Source: Amoebophrya sp. A120 (Eukaryota > Sar > Dinophyceae > Syndiniales > Amoebophryaceae). From it: a stretch of 64,000 nt of DNA. Positions within the stretch are counted from its first letter, which is position 1, and each line of letters starts with the position of its first letter. Position numbers and translations under genes: made by a program. This document shows positions 9,681-20,592 of the stretch, one piece after another. Where the stretch lies: positions 7,199,794 through 7,263,793 of the forward strand of contig CAJINV010000001.1 of NCBI GenBank assembly GCA_905178155.1, written 5' to 3'. A model generated the notes under the pieces. That model was not told where the DNA came from. It ran no database searches and worked only from the letters and a program-made list of their open reading frames with translations.

Positions 9681-12469
9681 ATGTTGTTGACCGGTGGAGG
9701 ATCTTCATCCCCGTCTTCACCAGCTCCACCTCGGTACAACTACGCGCACGCAGCGGCCGGCTCAGGCAAGGCGCAAGACACCAAGTCCCTTGCAGATTTG
9801 GGCGAGCGCGTGGTCCTACACCGGTCAGACACGTTCACGAGTCGCTACCGCGTCCACGGACAGCAGCAGAAGGCGCAACCCAAGACCCGTGGCCGGGGAC
9901 GCGGTTTCGCCGCGCGTAGGGACATACCGTACTTGCCACTAGGCAATGTTGAAGGGGACACAACTGCGGTCGCAGAGCACGCCTCGTCCAGCACCGGAAC
10001 CAAAAGCGGGCGAGACCTTTCTCCTGCGCAGAAGCTGCAGCCCGGTAAAACTCCTGCCAGTTTCAAGATGGGTTCAGTCGCAGCCGCTCCGCATAACTAC
10101 CACAAAACAAACATTGCGGCGACAGGGGATCATGTTGGCGCAGCGGGCGGACAGCACGAAGGAAATTTTGTGGTAAGATACGGAGAAAAGTTGGTCACGA
10201 CCACAAACAATGTGCGCAACGTGATGTCGACGCAAACCTCGACGGCGGCCGCGGCGCGAGTCATCGAGAGTGTGCAGCGCGCCATCGAGAGGCGACGCGT
10301 GGCGGCCAAGCACGGTCCGAAGCGCACTTTGCAGCAGTTTGTCAAAGAATCGGAGGAAAGACTTCGCTATCTGCAAACGCGGCCGGTCGCGACGCTCGCA
10401 ACCATTTTGATGCCCAGCACCAATGCTAAAAATCCTAATGCTGCAGTTTCTGATTCCGTTCTTCCTGGTGGTACGGAGCAGCTGACCCGAAATGTAGTGA
10501 ACGAGAGAAGCCCATGGCCACAAAAGACAGAGCCAGTAGGCGCAGCAGCTGCAAGTGATGCTGTGAAAAGTTCTCTGCCTGAGGACGGTGCTGTTGCAGT
10601 CAACAACGGTTTCGCTACAGAGAAAGAAGTAGAACGACGCCAGAACGTCGCGAACCCAACCTCAGACCACAAGCAGAGCGAATTGCTACTGGATGAAAGT
10701 GTTAAAATTGCTCAACACGGGGACGAAGATCCTCTTTCACAATCGCCAGCGCAGCAGGCCGCAGCCGCGATGAACGCAAAACAGACTGCGGACGACCACG
10801 AACGCGCCGCCTCGCATGTTGCATCTTCTCATCGTGCCAAGGCATCTAACAATCCGAGTCTTCCTGGCGGCGGTACAACCGAGACATTCGTTTTCGGTGC
10901 ACCTTGGCGTCCGGCAATCCCGCAGCGCAGCTTCTTGTGCAGGGAGACGATTCCCGAAATGAGGGAAACATCTTCACGACAAGATGGCGTGCAGCGGAAA
11001 GTTGCATTCTCAACAGCTGCACACGAGCAAGACGATTCCGTCTCAAATGTTCTTGACGCTACCACGACACTGCAAAAGCGACCGCAATTTCTGCGACTGC
11101 TGGGGCGACGCGCGTGGTCCGAGCTACGGAAGCAATGTCCAGATCGGTTGCTGGTACAGCCCGAGCAAGCCAAGGTTTGCCACTACGTGAGTCACACGAC
11201 AGCTGCAGTGCCGCAACCCTTGCCGGTGCGCCTAGCGTCCGTCGTGGTTCCACACGAGGGGACCGAGAAAGCGCGGGAAAAAGACAAGGAGCATGAAGGC
11301 GGCAGTGTGCACAATACGTGGGCCAAGCGGCTTCGCCGCCGGCTCGAGAAGGCCGAGCGCGATGCTGGCCGGGACTTGCGCGACACCGGGCGGGAGCTGC
11401 GGACCGTGTTTGACCGCAAACTGGGGCACGAGCGCCAATTGGACGTGAACATTTGCCATTTCGAGGATGACGCTGCCGGCGCGAACGAACAGCCATCAAA
11501 AGCAACAAGTGGGGCTGGCGGTACACAGAACAAAGGTACTTGTGTTCCACATTAGAGAATGAAGCATGACTGACCCGCCTCTGAGACGAACACAAGTACT
11601 TGCTTCTTTGCGCCGGAGGATCTGTCGTTTTCTTCGGACTCGTGGTTAGTTTTGGTTCATCTGAAAAAATGTACAGAGCATGAACAGGCTCGACCACCTC
11701 TATATTGCAAAAAAAAAAAGGCAACCCTTCGGAGCGCGCCGCGGCCGTCCGTTCCGGGCATGACGAGTGGGGAAAGCGGGTGGCACGGTTGAACGAAGCT
11801 GACGATCGTCTGTCCTCAACCGTACGGCTTCTCACACAGCTGGTAGACGAAAGCTCTTCTTCGAACCGCGACAAGACTCTTCGCGACATCCTTTACGCCC
11901 AGGAAGCGCAGCGGCAACAGCGGCTCTTGCGAAAAAGCAAATTTTTAGGTCCCGTACCCGAAGAGGACGCAACTGTCGGAAGTCCGATTGGCGGAAAGAA
12001 CCACGGACGCGAACAAGTTTCTACGGGGATGAACAAGCCGAAGCTTTCCTCTCCGAACCGTGGAGATAATAAAGAAGGTGCGGCTCCTCTTCCCGATTCC
12101 TGCCCATCCATAATTCCCAGCCGCCGGAAAGCGGTCCAAAAGTGGTTGTCTCCCCAGCGGGCGCGCGCGTGCGCGGAGCGCCAGTTTCTGTCACAGTACC
12201 TGGGCAGCGATGTGCGGGACCAGCTGCGGTTTTACCAGGATCTCATACACTCTGCAGCCGTGGAGAAGGCACTTGCGACGAGCGCCGTGGCGGCTCAACA
12301 CCCGATCTCTTTCGTACTGGAGTACCTCCGCGTGCTGCTGGAACGCGGGGAAGCCGTGTCGGCGGTGACGTACACTGCTTTAACGCGGCAGTTGGAACCG
12401 GAGGAACTGGCGGACCCTCACGTTTCGGAAATACTGCAGCGACTCCGGGACATGGTGCGGCCAGATTGA
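9681..12469 (+). CDS. large polar orphan protein, 867 residues
   Basis: Two exons, 9681-11535 and 11721-12469, join in phase (AAA G|GC AAC) across a GT-AG intron whose acceptor follows a poly-A run. The start is the first ATG in the open frame; the frame stays open a further 87 bases upstream, so a longer N-terminus is possible. The protein is rich in Ala, Ser, Thr, Arg and Gln and mostly looks disordered. There is a basic helical stretch near WAKRLRRRLEKAERDAG (about residues 545-580). A more ordered, Leu-rich C-terminal region contains RFYQDLIHSAAVEKALATSA and ISFVLEYLRVLLERGEA. No catalytic motif, signal peptide or membrane segment is seen, and I do not recognise the family. Confidence 0.7.
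11536..11599 (+). repeat. 12-bp perfect inverted repeat covering a 5' splice site
   Basis: GTACTTGTGTTC (11536-11547) is the first 12 bases of the intron of the orphan gene. Its exact reverse complement GAACACAAGTAC lies at 11588-11599. In RNA the donor site would be paired in a hairpin with a loop of about 40 bases. Confidence 0.6.
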
Positions 12470-13366
12470 TCGATGTCTTGTTCCCTCCACAGTGCTGTCG
12501 CGGATACATAGCGCGAGGTGTTGTCGTGAAGTTGCTCCATTCTTCAGGCGGGTGGGGGACTTGCATGAGTGTGGATCTTATTTCGAGTGTACAGGGCTTC
12601 AGTCTTTCGTAGCGTACGCGATACAAAAATTACATCATGTACATGCCACACTGGAAAAGTGTGTATAGAATCTTCGAGTCATGAAAAATGAAACGCGGTT
12701 TTCTAAAGCTGACGAAGCAGAGAGTTTTAGTTTCCAGGTAGTTTCCAGGAGAAGTTGCAATGCCCGTAATAATTGCCATACTAGCAAATTCTTCACTATC
12801 ACCTGCACAATTTGATTTGATGTAAAATTTGGTAAATATTGTTACTTTGTACAAATGGTGACCCTTTGGAGTGCGATAACACGTGTATTAGAAAATCCCT
12901 GCACAACAACCCACTCTGAGTTCTTTCAGAGGGGGCGATTATTGTCGGAGTGGCACGACATCGACATACATCGACATGGCATGTGTTACATCCTACAGGG
13001 AACGCGGCGGGGGAGTTGCCATGCTCTTTACACATACAGGCAAGGAGGGCAGAAAAGTGACTTAAACACTTCGGCATTTCCTGGGGAGCGAAAGGAATAG
13101 TCAGAGTCAAAAGGTGGAAAAATGGCGAACTGGTAGCCCGCAAGCGGACGGAGAGAGAGGCTAAACTACTTGAGCCGTTTCGTACTGGGGAGAGCTACAC
13201 TCAAAATCGCGAGAGAAGGGTGCTGTTCTGCAATCGTCAGAGCAGGAGTGTGTGAGAAGAGCAATGCATTGTTGGCGGGGACGGGAACGCCATAGTGCGG
13301 CGACAAAGCAAGAAGTACTATAGGATTTTCCGTGTCCGAACGTGTAATGCCGCTTTCCCTGCAAGA
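12470..13366. other. intergenic spacer
   Basis: This lies between the orphan gene and the secreted Cys-rich gene. A few open frames under 120 codons occur on both strands, without domains or repeats. I see no gene. Confidence 0.4.
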
Positions 13367-16300
13367 ATGAAATGGACACTGGCCGTGACAGCGCGGAGGT
13401 TCTTGGCCACCGCGGCGGCTACTTGCACCGCGTTCACCATTATCAAGCCACCTGTAACCGTCCCGCCGGCAGCGGTGCAGCGGAGGCCGGCCCTCGAGAT
13501 GAAGCCAGGGGAACTCCAGGCGATTCGCGTACAACACAGGCAAGAACCGCAAGCGGACGACGCGGGCACAGCTGCAGGAGGAGACAATGCAGCCCCAAAA
13601 GCAGCAGCAGAGACAAGTTCAGCTGCGGATGGTGTTGAACCCGCAAGTGCAGCAGCAGGAGAAGGAGCGGAACAGACCACGACCGCACAAGAAGACCCAG
13701 GTTCAGCGTCTTCGGCTGCTTCAGCATCTTCTGCTGGAATTCCCAGTGCGGCCGAGGGTGCGGCTGCCGCCGCAGCTGACCAGCTCGTCCCGGAGGGAGG
13801 TCTTGTTCCGGGTATCAAAGATTTAGACATGGCGAAAGACCCAGAGTCCTCCGCCGGCGGGGAAGCGACAGATGACAGCGACGGTGGCACGAAAGCAGAG
13901 GAAGCAGCTGATACTATCGAGGATAGTACCTCCAGCGGTACAACAAACAGCACGGCTGCGGAGCCAGTCGAGGACGAAGTGCTGCCACCGACTCCACACC
14001 CCACCCCAGCGGAGGAAGAGGTTGCAACCGACGCGATCCCTGGCGCAGGGGGGGAAGCTGCGGACACAACAACTTCCAGTGAGGGGGCCACGACAGGCGT
14101 GCCCGGGGAGGAAGGAGCGGACAATGGTACAACTCAGACGACCCCCACTGATTCATCCACCAGCACATCGTCCGGGGATTCGTCTGTCGGTACTGGTACT
14201 GCCTCTGCCGGTACAACGACAGGAGAAACAGCTGCCGGGGGTGCTTCAGCGTCGTCTTCAGCAGAAGAAGTAACCCCTGCGTCCTCTGCCTCTGCTGCCG
14301 CTCCGTCGGGAAGTTCGCAGCCCATGCCGATCGGCAAAACACCCAGCTGTGACGTGTTCAAGGGCGTCCCGGTGGGGACGGGTCCAGCGAACGACCGGTT
14401 CGTGGATCCGGTGACGCACTACTCAAATAGGTTTGGAGCGTACCTGTTTCCCTACAAGGAGCGCGTTCACGCCGACTATTACCCGGTCTATCGCTGCTGT
14501 CCGCAGCTGTACACGAATAAAGGGGTGGCGCATCGGGTATGACGGGAATCGTTCATTTTTTCCTCACCGAAATACTCAATGTTGCACGTCTACAGTAGAA
14601 GCAGATGCTCGCCTGGTTTGTCGGAAATAAAAATCCTTTTAGGAAGTTGCACGCTCTTTTTGGAGCGCTTGGTGCTTGTAACTTTGTACTGAAAGAACAC
14701 ACTATTAAGACAAACTCTTGCTCATCATCGTCTTCGAGGTGAATTGCGGGGGCCCAGACTGCACGCCATTCTACGGCTGCGCCTGGGATGCCTGCCCCGC
14801 GGACCCAGCACACGCGATCCCAGAGGGGCGGTGCGCGCCGGAAAACGCAGAGCGGCGTGTGTGCGGGCAGTACCCCCCGCCGTGCGTGATAACGAGTTGG
14901 CCGCCGCCCGGGCGGTGTGGAGCGTTTTTCTCGGACCAAAGCTGCGCTGCGTTCTTGCACCACAATAACGCGAAGCTCCGGGTGGACGCTGCCGACGTGT
15001 CGTGCGCCGGCGGTGCTTGTACGTTTGAGGACGCCGCGACTTGTTGTGAAGCTCCGTGCCCCCCGGGGCACTTTGGAGACAAGTGCGCACCCTGCGAACG
15101 CGGAACCTTCAGTCGTGACGGCGGGCCCGCGTGCACGCCGTGTCCAGAGGGTAGCAGCACGCTTGCAATCGGCGCAGGCAGCGAGGCGGAGTGCGACGGT
15201 ATAGGAATTTTTACATGTGCGTATTTTTGTACGTTCAGAGGCATTTCATCTTCTGAATCTTCGCCGATAAACCTTCCCTCGCTGCTTCCACTCATGACCT
15301 CATTGTCTCGCATACTCTCCTTCAGTCTGTGCGGCCGGCTACGGTCTCGCCCCGGGGGAGCGCCGTCACTGCACACGGTGCGAGCCGGGCACGTACAGTG
15401 TTGGCGGAACCGCGCAGGAATGTCACGTGTGCCCGAGAAATTTTGTCACGAAGAAGAGCGGAGCGACGAGTGCCGACGAATGCACTGTTTGCGCGCCTGG
15501 GTTCGGGGGCGACGACTGCAGTCCCTGCCCGATCGGGACCTACAACTCCGGAACAGGTGCAGAGTGCAAGCCTTGCCCAAAGCGCTTCTCCACGCCGCAT
15601 TCGGGGGCGACCGACCTGTCGCAGTGCACCGCGTGCGCCCCGGGCCACTTCGGGGCCGACTGCGCGCCCTGCGAACTGGGAACCTTCAGTCGTGGAGGAG
15701 TGGTACCGAGGTGCCAACCGTGCCGTACCGGATTCTCTACCAAGAAAACCGGGTCTGTGGAGTGCGACAGTACTTACTTAACAAAATATTATTGCGTTTT
15801 TTTCCGCATGAGTATGAAATGATTTTCAGCTTCAGCAAGTCCAGTTTTGTTTCGTTTCCGTGCTGTTGTCAGTACGCGGTTCGTAGGAAGGTCGTTCCAA
15901 CCTTGCAGTTTCTGACTGTGCATGTCGAACAAGTAGAAGCTGATGAATGAAACATTTTTTCAACAGTTTGCACCAAGGGCCGCGGCGGTACTGAGTGCAC
16001 TTATTGCGAAGCTGGGACCTACAGCGATCTCCAGAAGTGCGTTGCCTGCCCCGACGGGTTTACGTCTATGCGTGGGTCGACGGCAAAGGAGTTTTGCCTC
16101 AGTACAAAAAGATAATATGTCTTGACGAGTTGTTTATTTCTTTTTCCCATTTTTCTATTCCGCTTGGATCTGGATGTGCTCGATACGTTTCTTTTCTGAT
16201 TACGATGGAAGAATTCGACGCACAGACCCTACAGGCAGAGATTTTGTTTTTGACAAATTGAAACAGGAAGCTGCGGAGCGTCGAAAGACTGCGCAGAGAA

Positions 16301-18563
16301 GGAAAGCGAGAGCTCGTTTTGCTGGAGTGGCACTTGCCACGACACGAAGGACCACGCGGAGTGCCAGCTCGACGACGTACTGTGCCACCCGACTGTCGAG
16401 GGCAATCTGTGGAAGGGATCTGACCTGTATTCGAACGAGCATTTCTACTGCCCGCGCTTCGACTGCGGTGGGTACCACGCGGCGCCCAAAGCTCCTTTTT
16501 CGCAGGGCACCAGTCCCATGTTGATACGCCGGAACAAGGAAGAGAACTACACTCCTAGCGACCATAGCACTGTCGCTCATCAAACTGCTGCTGCGGAGAC
16601 TGTCGAAGGAGCTGCTGCCCTGCCGGCGATACATCGAACGCACAATATCGAAGAACCCGTAGCTGCAGCTGATGTTTTTACTGCGGAGAGGAGTAAAGGT
16701 CCACCAGTCCCGGTAGACACAACTCGCGGTGCAGGCGCGCAACCCGGAAGAGAAGATTCCCCTCGCCACATCGGCCTCGAGCCTCTTCCGACCGAGGTGC
16801 CGCCCATTCCCGCTGCGTTTCAGGCAAAGCAAGAAGGCGAAGGAACGAATTTGGTGCCGCCTACGACGAGGACCGCACGTGCTGGGATTTCAGACTCCGG
16901 AGACGAGCAGAATGCAATAGAGCAAACACTTCCCGCAGTGAAACTAGAAGAAGCTGGTGGAAAGGTATCAACAAGAAAAGCCCAGGAAGCAGCGAACGCA
17001 CAGCAACTCGCTAGCAAAAGTGAAAAACTGAAGACACGAAAATCTTCACTAGGAGCAGAACAAACTCCTGGGCCGCATCCACAAAAGAAGGTTCTACATC
17101 AGACAAAGACTGAAGGAAGCGCCAAAGATGTCGCACAGGACAAATCTCCACTATCCTTTCAAGCGGAAAACCAGCGGAACAGAAATGAAAAGCCGAGTTT
17201 CACGGACACGATCAAAAATGAGGAAACGCTTGTTCCGCGACGGGCAACAGAAGAAAAAAAGACAGCAGTGGGAACTCCTCCGCCCCCTCAGTCGAAAGAC
17301 CCAATTGCACCTTCACACCGGTCTCTTCATTTGGAGGTCTTGACGACCGAGAGAACGAACACGGCAGTTACACAAGATGAAGCAGAAAAACAGAAACACA
17401 AACTCGACGGAAAAAGACCACCAATCGACACCAGCCGAGCAGAAGCAAAGAGTCTCAGTGCAGTGAAAACGGCTGGAGAACAATTGCCAGCGGCACATGA
17501 TGAAAGCAATAGCGAGGAGACGTCGAACCAAGAAGGCGAAAAGGTAAGTCGTCCGCTGAAGGTTTCTGTGAACTTCCCGCGATTGTCGAACGAACCGAAA
17601 AAAGCAATGGACTTCGCTGCTCCCAGGCCTGAGACGAAAGCACAACGCAGCGAAGAACACCACGAGCAGGCGGAGCATGATGCTGGAGCCACTGATGTAG
17701 TTGATATGATGGCACGTGAGAAAGAACATCACATGCAAGAGCAGCAAAGATCCGACACGGAACCGATTTCGTTCCCTGGTTTTGACGACACCACGTCATC
17801 ATCTGCAAATAGAGCTGCGTCCGACGACAGCGAAGAAGAAGAGGAGAGCTCGGAAAACTTTTCTGACGAGGAAGCGACGAGCGGAAATTTTGACGGCGCG
17901 ACTCCCAAACTGGTTGGCGGCTCCGACGGTCCTGGCAGGAGGGACGAAAAAGAAAACTCCGGATCCGGAGAAGAAGAGCAGTCGGAAGAACGGACCGCGT
18001 CTGGTGAAGACCAAGATGAAGATGCTAGTACACCTCCAGGTGCGTCTGCTAGTCCGTCCGCGCTTGCACAAAGTCGCAAAGAGACTTCTGCTGCAATCGA
18101 GAATAGATCGTCGAGCCACGTAGTTGCACCGCAGCCAATTGAGACACATGCTCCTGATGGGAATTCGGTGAGAAGAGCGCCGCCATCTGGGAGCAGGGAA
18201 AAAGAAGCCAAGTCTGTGAACTTCGAAATCGCGACAACGAAAACGAGAAGCAGTCGTCCGAGCACAGCGAGGAAGACGACCACGACAAAAGGTCTGTCGC
18301 CCAGTGAGCAAGTAGCTGAACGCCTTTCCAAGAAAGTGCTCACCAAGATCCTGTTCCAAGAAAACAACAGCGACGAAAATAAGCTGCTGGTGGAAAAGCG
18401 CAGGACAAGCAGAACAAAATCAGAAAGCCGCGGAGGAAAAGAAGATCACCGTGTTGCGCCAGAAGCACAACGAAAAGAACACCGCAGTACTGGCGTTTTT
18501 TCTCCTTCACAAACACCGCAACGGCAGAAATCCCCTGGGGAGAGGACATCAACACACAACTAG
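13367..18563 (+). CDS. secreted Cys-rich repeat protein with long disordered arms, 1501 residues
   Basis: Five exons join in phase with GT-AG introns: 13367-14536, 14739-15198, 15326-15769, 15967-16101 and 16267-18563 (1502 codons). The start ATG opens a hydrophobic segment with a basic N-terminus (MKWTLAVTARRFLATAAAT) that reads as a signal peptide. Residues about 45-325 are an Ala/Ser/Thr/Glu low-complexity arm. A first Cys-rich domain (about 335-490) is followed by TNFR/GCC2-GCC3-like repeats of about 45-60 residues (496-736), such as CPPGHFGDKCAPCERGTFS and CAPGHFGADCAPCELGTFS. A second compact Cys domain (737 to about 812) contains FCWSGTC and CPRFDCGG. The rest, to 1501, is charged and disordered. 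No membrane anchor or GPI-like tail is visible, so it is probably secreted. Similar Cys repeats occur in alveolate surface and extracellular proteins. The function is unknown. Confidence 0.82.
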
Positions 18564-19133
18564 ATCGCCTGCAAGTTTAAGCCTGCGACTATAGCTGCGT
18601 GAAACCAAAATCCTGAGAATACACAAAAGCAGTCGGGCGTGAAGGTGTGCGACTGTTTCCCCCACAAGGTCAGACCGAGAATAAAGCAGAAAATCAAAGA
18701 AAGTGGCGTGATCTGGCATCACGAGCAGGAACAACTCTGACAAGGTTGCTGAGAACAAAGATAAGTGCAGCTAAAAATACGATGCAAGCTGTTTTCCTTT
18801 TCCTCGATGAGATCAGCTGGGATTTGATGTTATAGAACTCTCACTTCGATCGAGAGTCACAAGCTTCCACGGTGGATCAGCCTACGTAGAGTAGATGGAT
18901 ATGGATCAATGCATTTCGTTATTCTAGATCTAGTCACTTTTTTTCATGCTTCCAGACCGCGATGTTGTTCCTGATCTTACCAGAGATCTGTAATGGCAGA
19001 CGTTTTTGTCACTTTTGGTAACTTCGCCACGAAGTAGACAGCGATCTAGTAGATCAGCCCCGTCTTTGATTTCCATTCCCGTTTATAAGTGTAGAGCCAC
19101 ATACAATCAGACTAAAGAAAATCTTCTAGTATC
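18564..19133. other. intergenic spacer
   Basis: This lies between the Cys-rich gene and the PTH2 gene. It is AT-rich, with several TAGATC-type words around 18890-19050. No gene or clear regulatory site is seen. Confidence 0.4.
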
Positions 19134-19967
19134 ATGGCAGACGCCGGCGGAGAGATGGAAGTTCTGGTCCAGAACCTGCAGATGATGGGATTTTCTGCCG
19201 AGCTGTCCCAGGCTGCGGCCCTTCTGTGTGGCAGTACCGACGTCGAGCGCGCTTTGGACTTGATCGAGACCATATCAAATGTAAAAATGTCTGGGTCTGG
19301 AAACTTGTGATGCAAGTCAGGGAAAAATGCGCATACTGTAATGCACTGCCAAGCATGACAAGTTTTTCCGTGGTTCAGAGTTGCGTACTCCGCATGAGAA
19401 GCTGCGTTTTTGCATGACATGCAAGAGAAGCCTTTTGCGGCCACGCAATACAGAGCTCAGAGTCATGCCGGACTAGCATGAGAAATCCCGGAATCTTCCA
19501 GACCCAGACATTTTTACATTTGATAGACCACGCCCGCGGAGGCGTTGATCGCCCAGGCCAAGTTCAATCTGGCAGGAGCTGATAACGACGAGGACGAGGA
19601 CGATGACGGACCCGAATACAAGGCCGTTTTCGTGGTGCGCAAAGACTTGCAGATGTCCCCTGGCAAAGTCGCGGCCCAGGTAGCGCACGCCGTCCTGGCA
19701 CTAGTGCACCGTAATCCCGCGCAAAACCAGCAGCAAGTCCAGGCGTGGCAGATCACCGGTGAGAAGATCGTCGTGTGCGAATGTGCGGACGAGCAGGCAT
19801 TCGCAGAGCTCAAACGAAAGGCCCAGGAATGCAATGTCCTGTACGCATCTTGTGTTGACGCGGGGCGAACGGAGGTGGCACCGGAGTCAGAGACCGTAGT
19901 CGGGTTTGGCCCGGCCCCGGAGGAGATAGTAAACCAGGTCACCGGCAGACTCGCATTGCTGAAGTAG
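19134..19967 (+). CDS. PTH2: peptidyl-tRNA hydrolase, PTH2 family, with N-terminal UBA domain
   Basis: The exons 19134-19272 and 19531-19967 give 191 residues. PTH2 enzymes release tRNA from peptidyl-tRNAs that drop off the ribosome. The PTH2 domain starts at about residue 75 with the family signature KAVFVVRKDLQMSPGKVAAQ followed by VAHAVLAL, and it runs to the C-terminus (VGFGPAPEEIVNQVTG). The first 45 residues form a UBA-like three-helix unit (VQNLQMMGFSAELSQAAALL, then DVERALDLIE), which would bind ubiquitin. An acidic DEDEDDDGP linker joins the two. The only intron is an inverted-repeat element lying exactly between the UBA and PTH2 domains. Removing it with one copy of GACCA restores ..GAG ACC ACG CCC... 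Confidence 0.9.
19273..19525. mobile_element. introner-like element, family A copy 2 (253 bp)
   Basis: The left end is TATCAAATGTAAAAATGTCT and the right end has CCAGACCCAGACA then CATTTGATA, as in the copies at 3135, 59503 and 60885. The direct repeat GACCA flanks it (19268-19272 and 19526-19530). It forms the whole intron of the PTH2 gene. A GCATGACA motif occurs inside. Confidence 0.93.
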
Positions 19968-20592
19968 TGGCCCTTATTTTTGCAGAAATCTTGACTCCGC
20001 GGATAACGACATAGCACGCTACGAGGAACAGTACATAGCAAATTGTGTAGAGGCAACTACCTACGACATCAAGAAGCGTGTTCAGTTTGAAAAAATCGGA
20101 GTGACTGTCTTCTCCGAGCCGAGCGCCACTCTAGATCAAAAGTGAAAATGAAATACAATAAGCTCGCGATCAATACAAGAGGCATGATCACCAGGTCGGA
20201 TCCAAGCGACAAAAGAAATTTTGGATGTTGACTAGAACACTTTCTAGAACCAAACCGAAAATCAGAAACACGTCTATCAATTTTCCTTGCAGGCACCCAT
20301 TGACTTGTTGTTGTTTTCCTTAGGTTGTATTCTGTATCCCTATACGACGTAGTCATTTTCATTTCCCTTTCCCTCGCTCGCATGGATTTCTTTGAAACAT
20401 GACTCGACTGTATTTGGGCGCAGAGAACAAAATTATGGAGCTTTGCGTGAAGATCATTTCGCGAACACGAACATGTTAAACCGCCCACACGACTGCGTCT
20501 TAGTAGCGACTCAGCTGTAAAAATTTACCGAGCTTGTGGTTGCGGTTGTGCGAACAAATACGAACACCCAACGTGGAGGATAAGCCTACGCC
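19968..20592. other. intergenic spacer
   Basis: This is 625 bases between the PTH2 and EFL1 genes on the same strand. Nothing distinctive is visible apart from a weakly open - strand frame, which I reject. Confidence 0.4.

Noticed and set aside
15329-15781. 150-codon frame overlapping the Cys-rich gene
   Set aside because: It is a shifted-frame shadow. The exon-phased Cys repeat reading is clearly the coding one.
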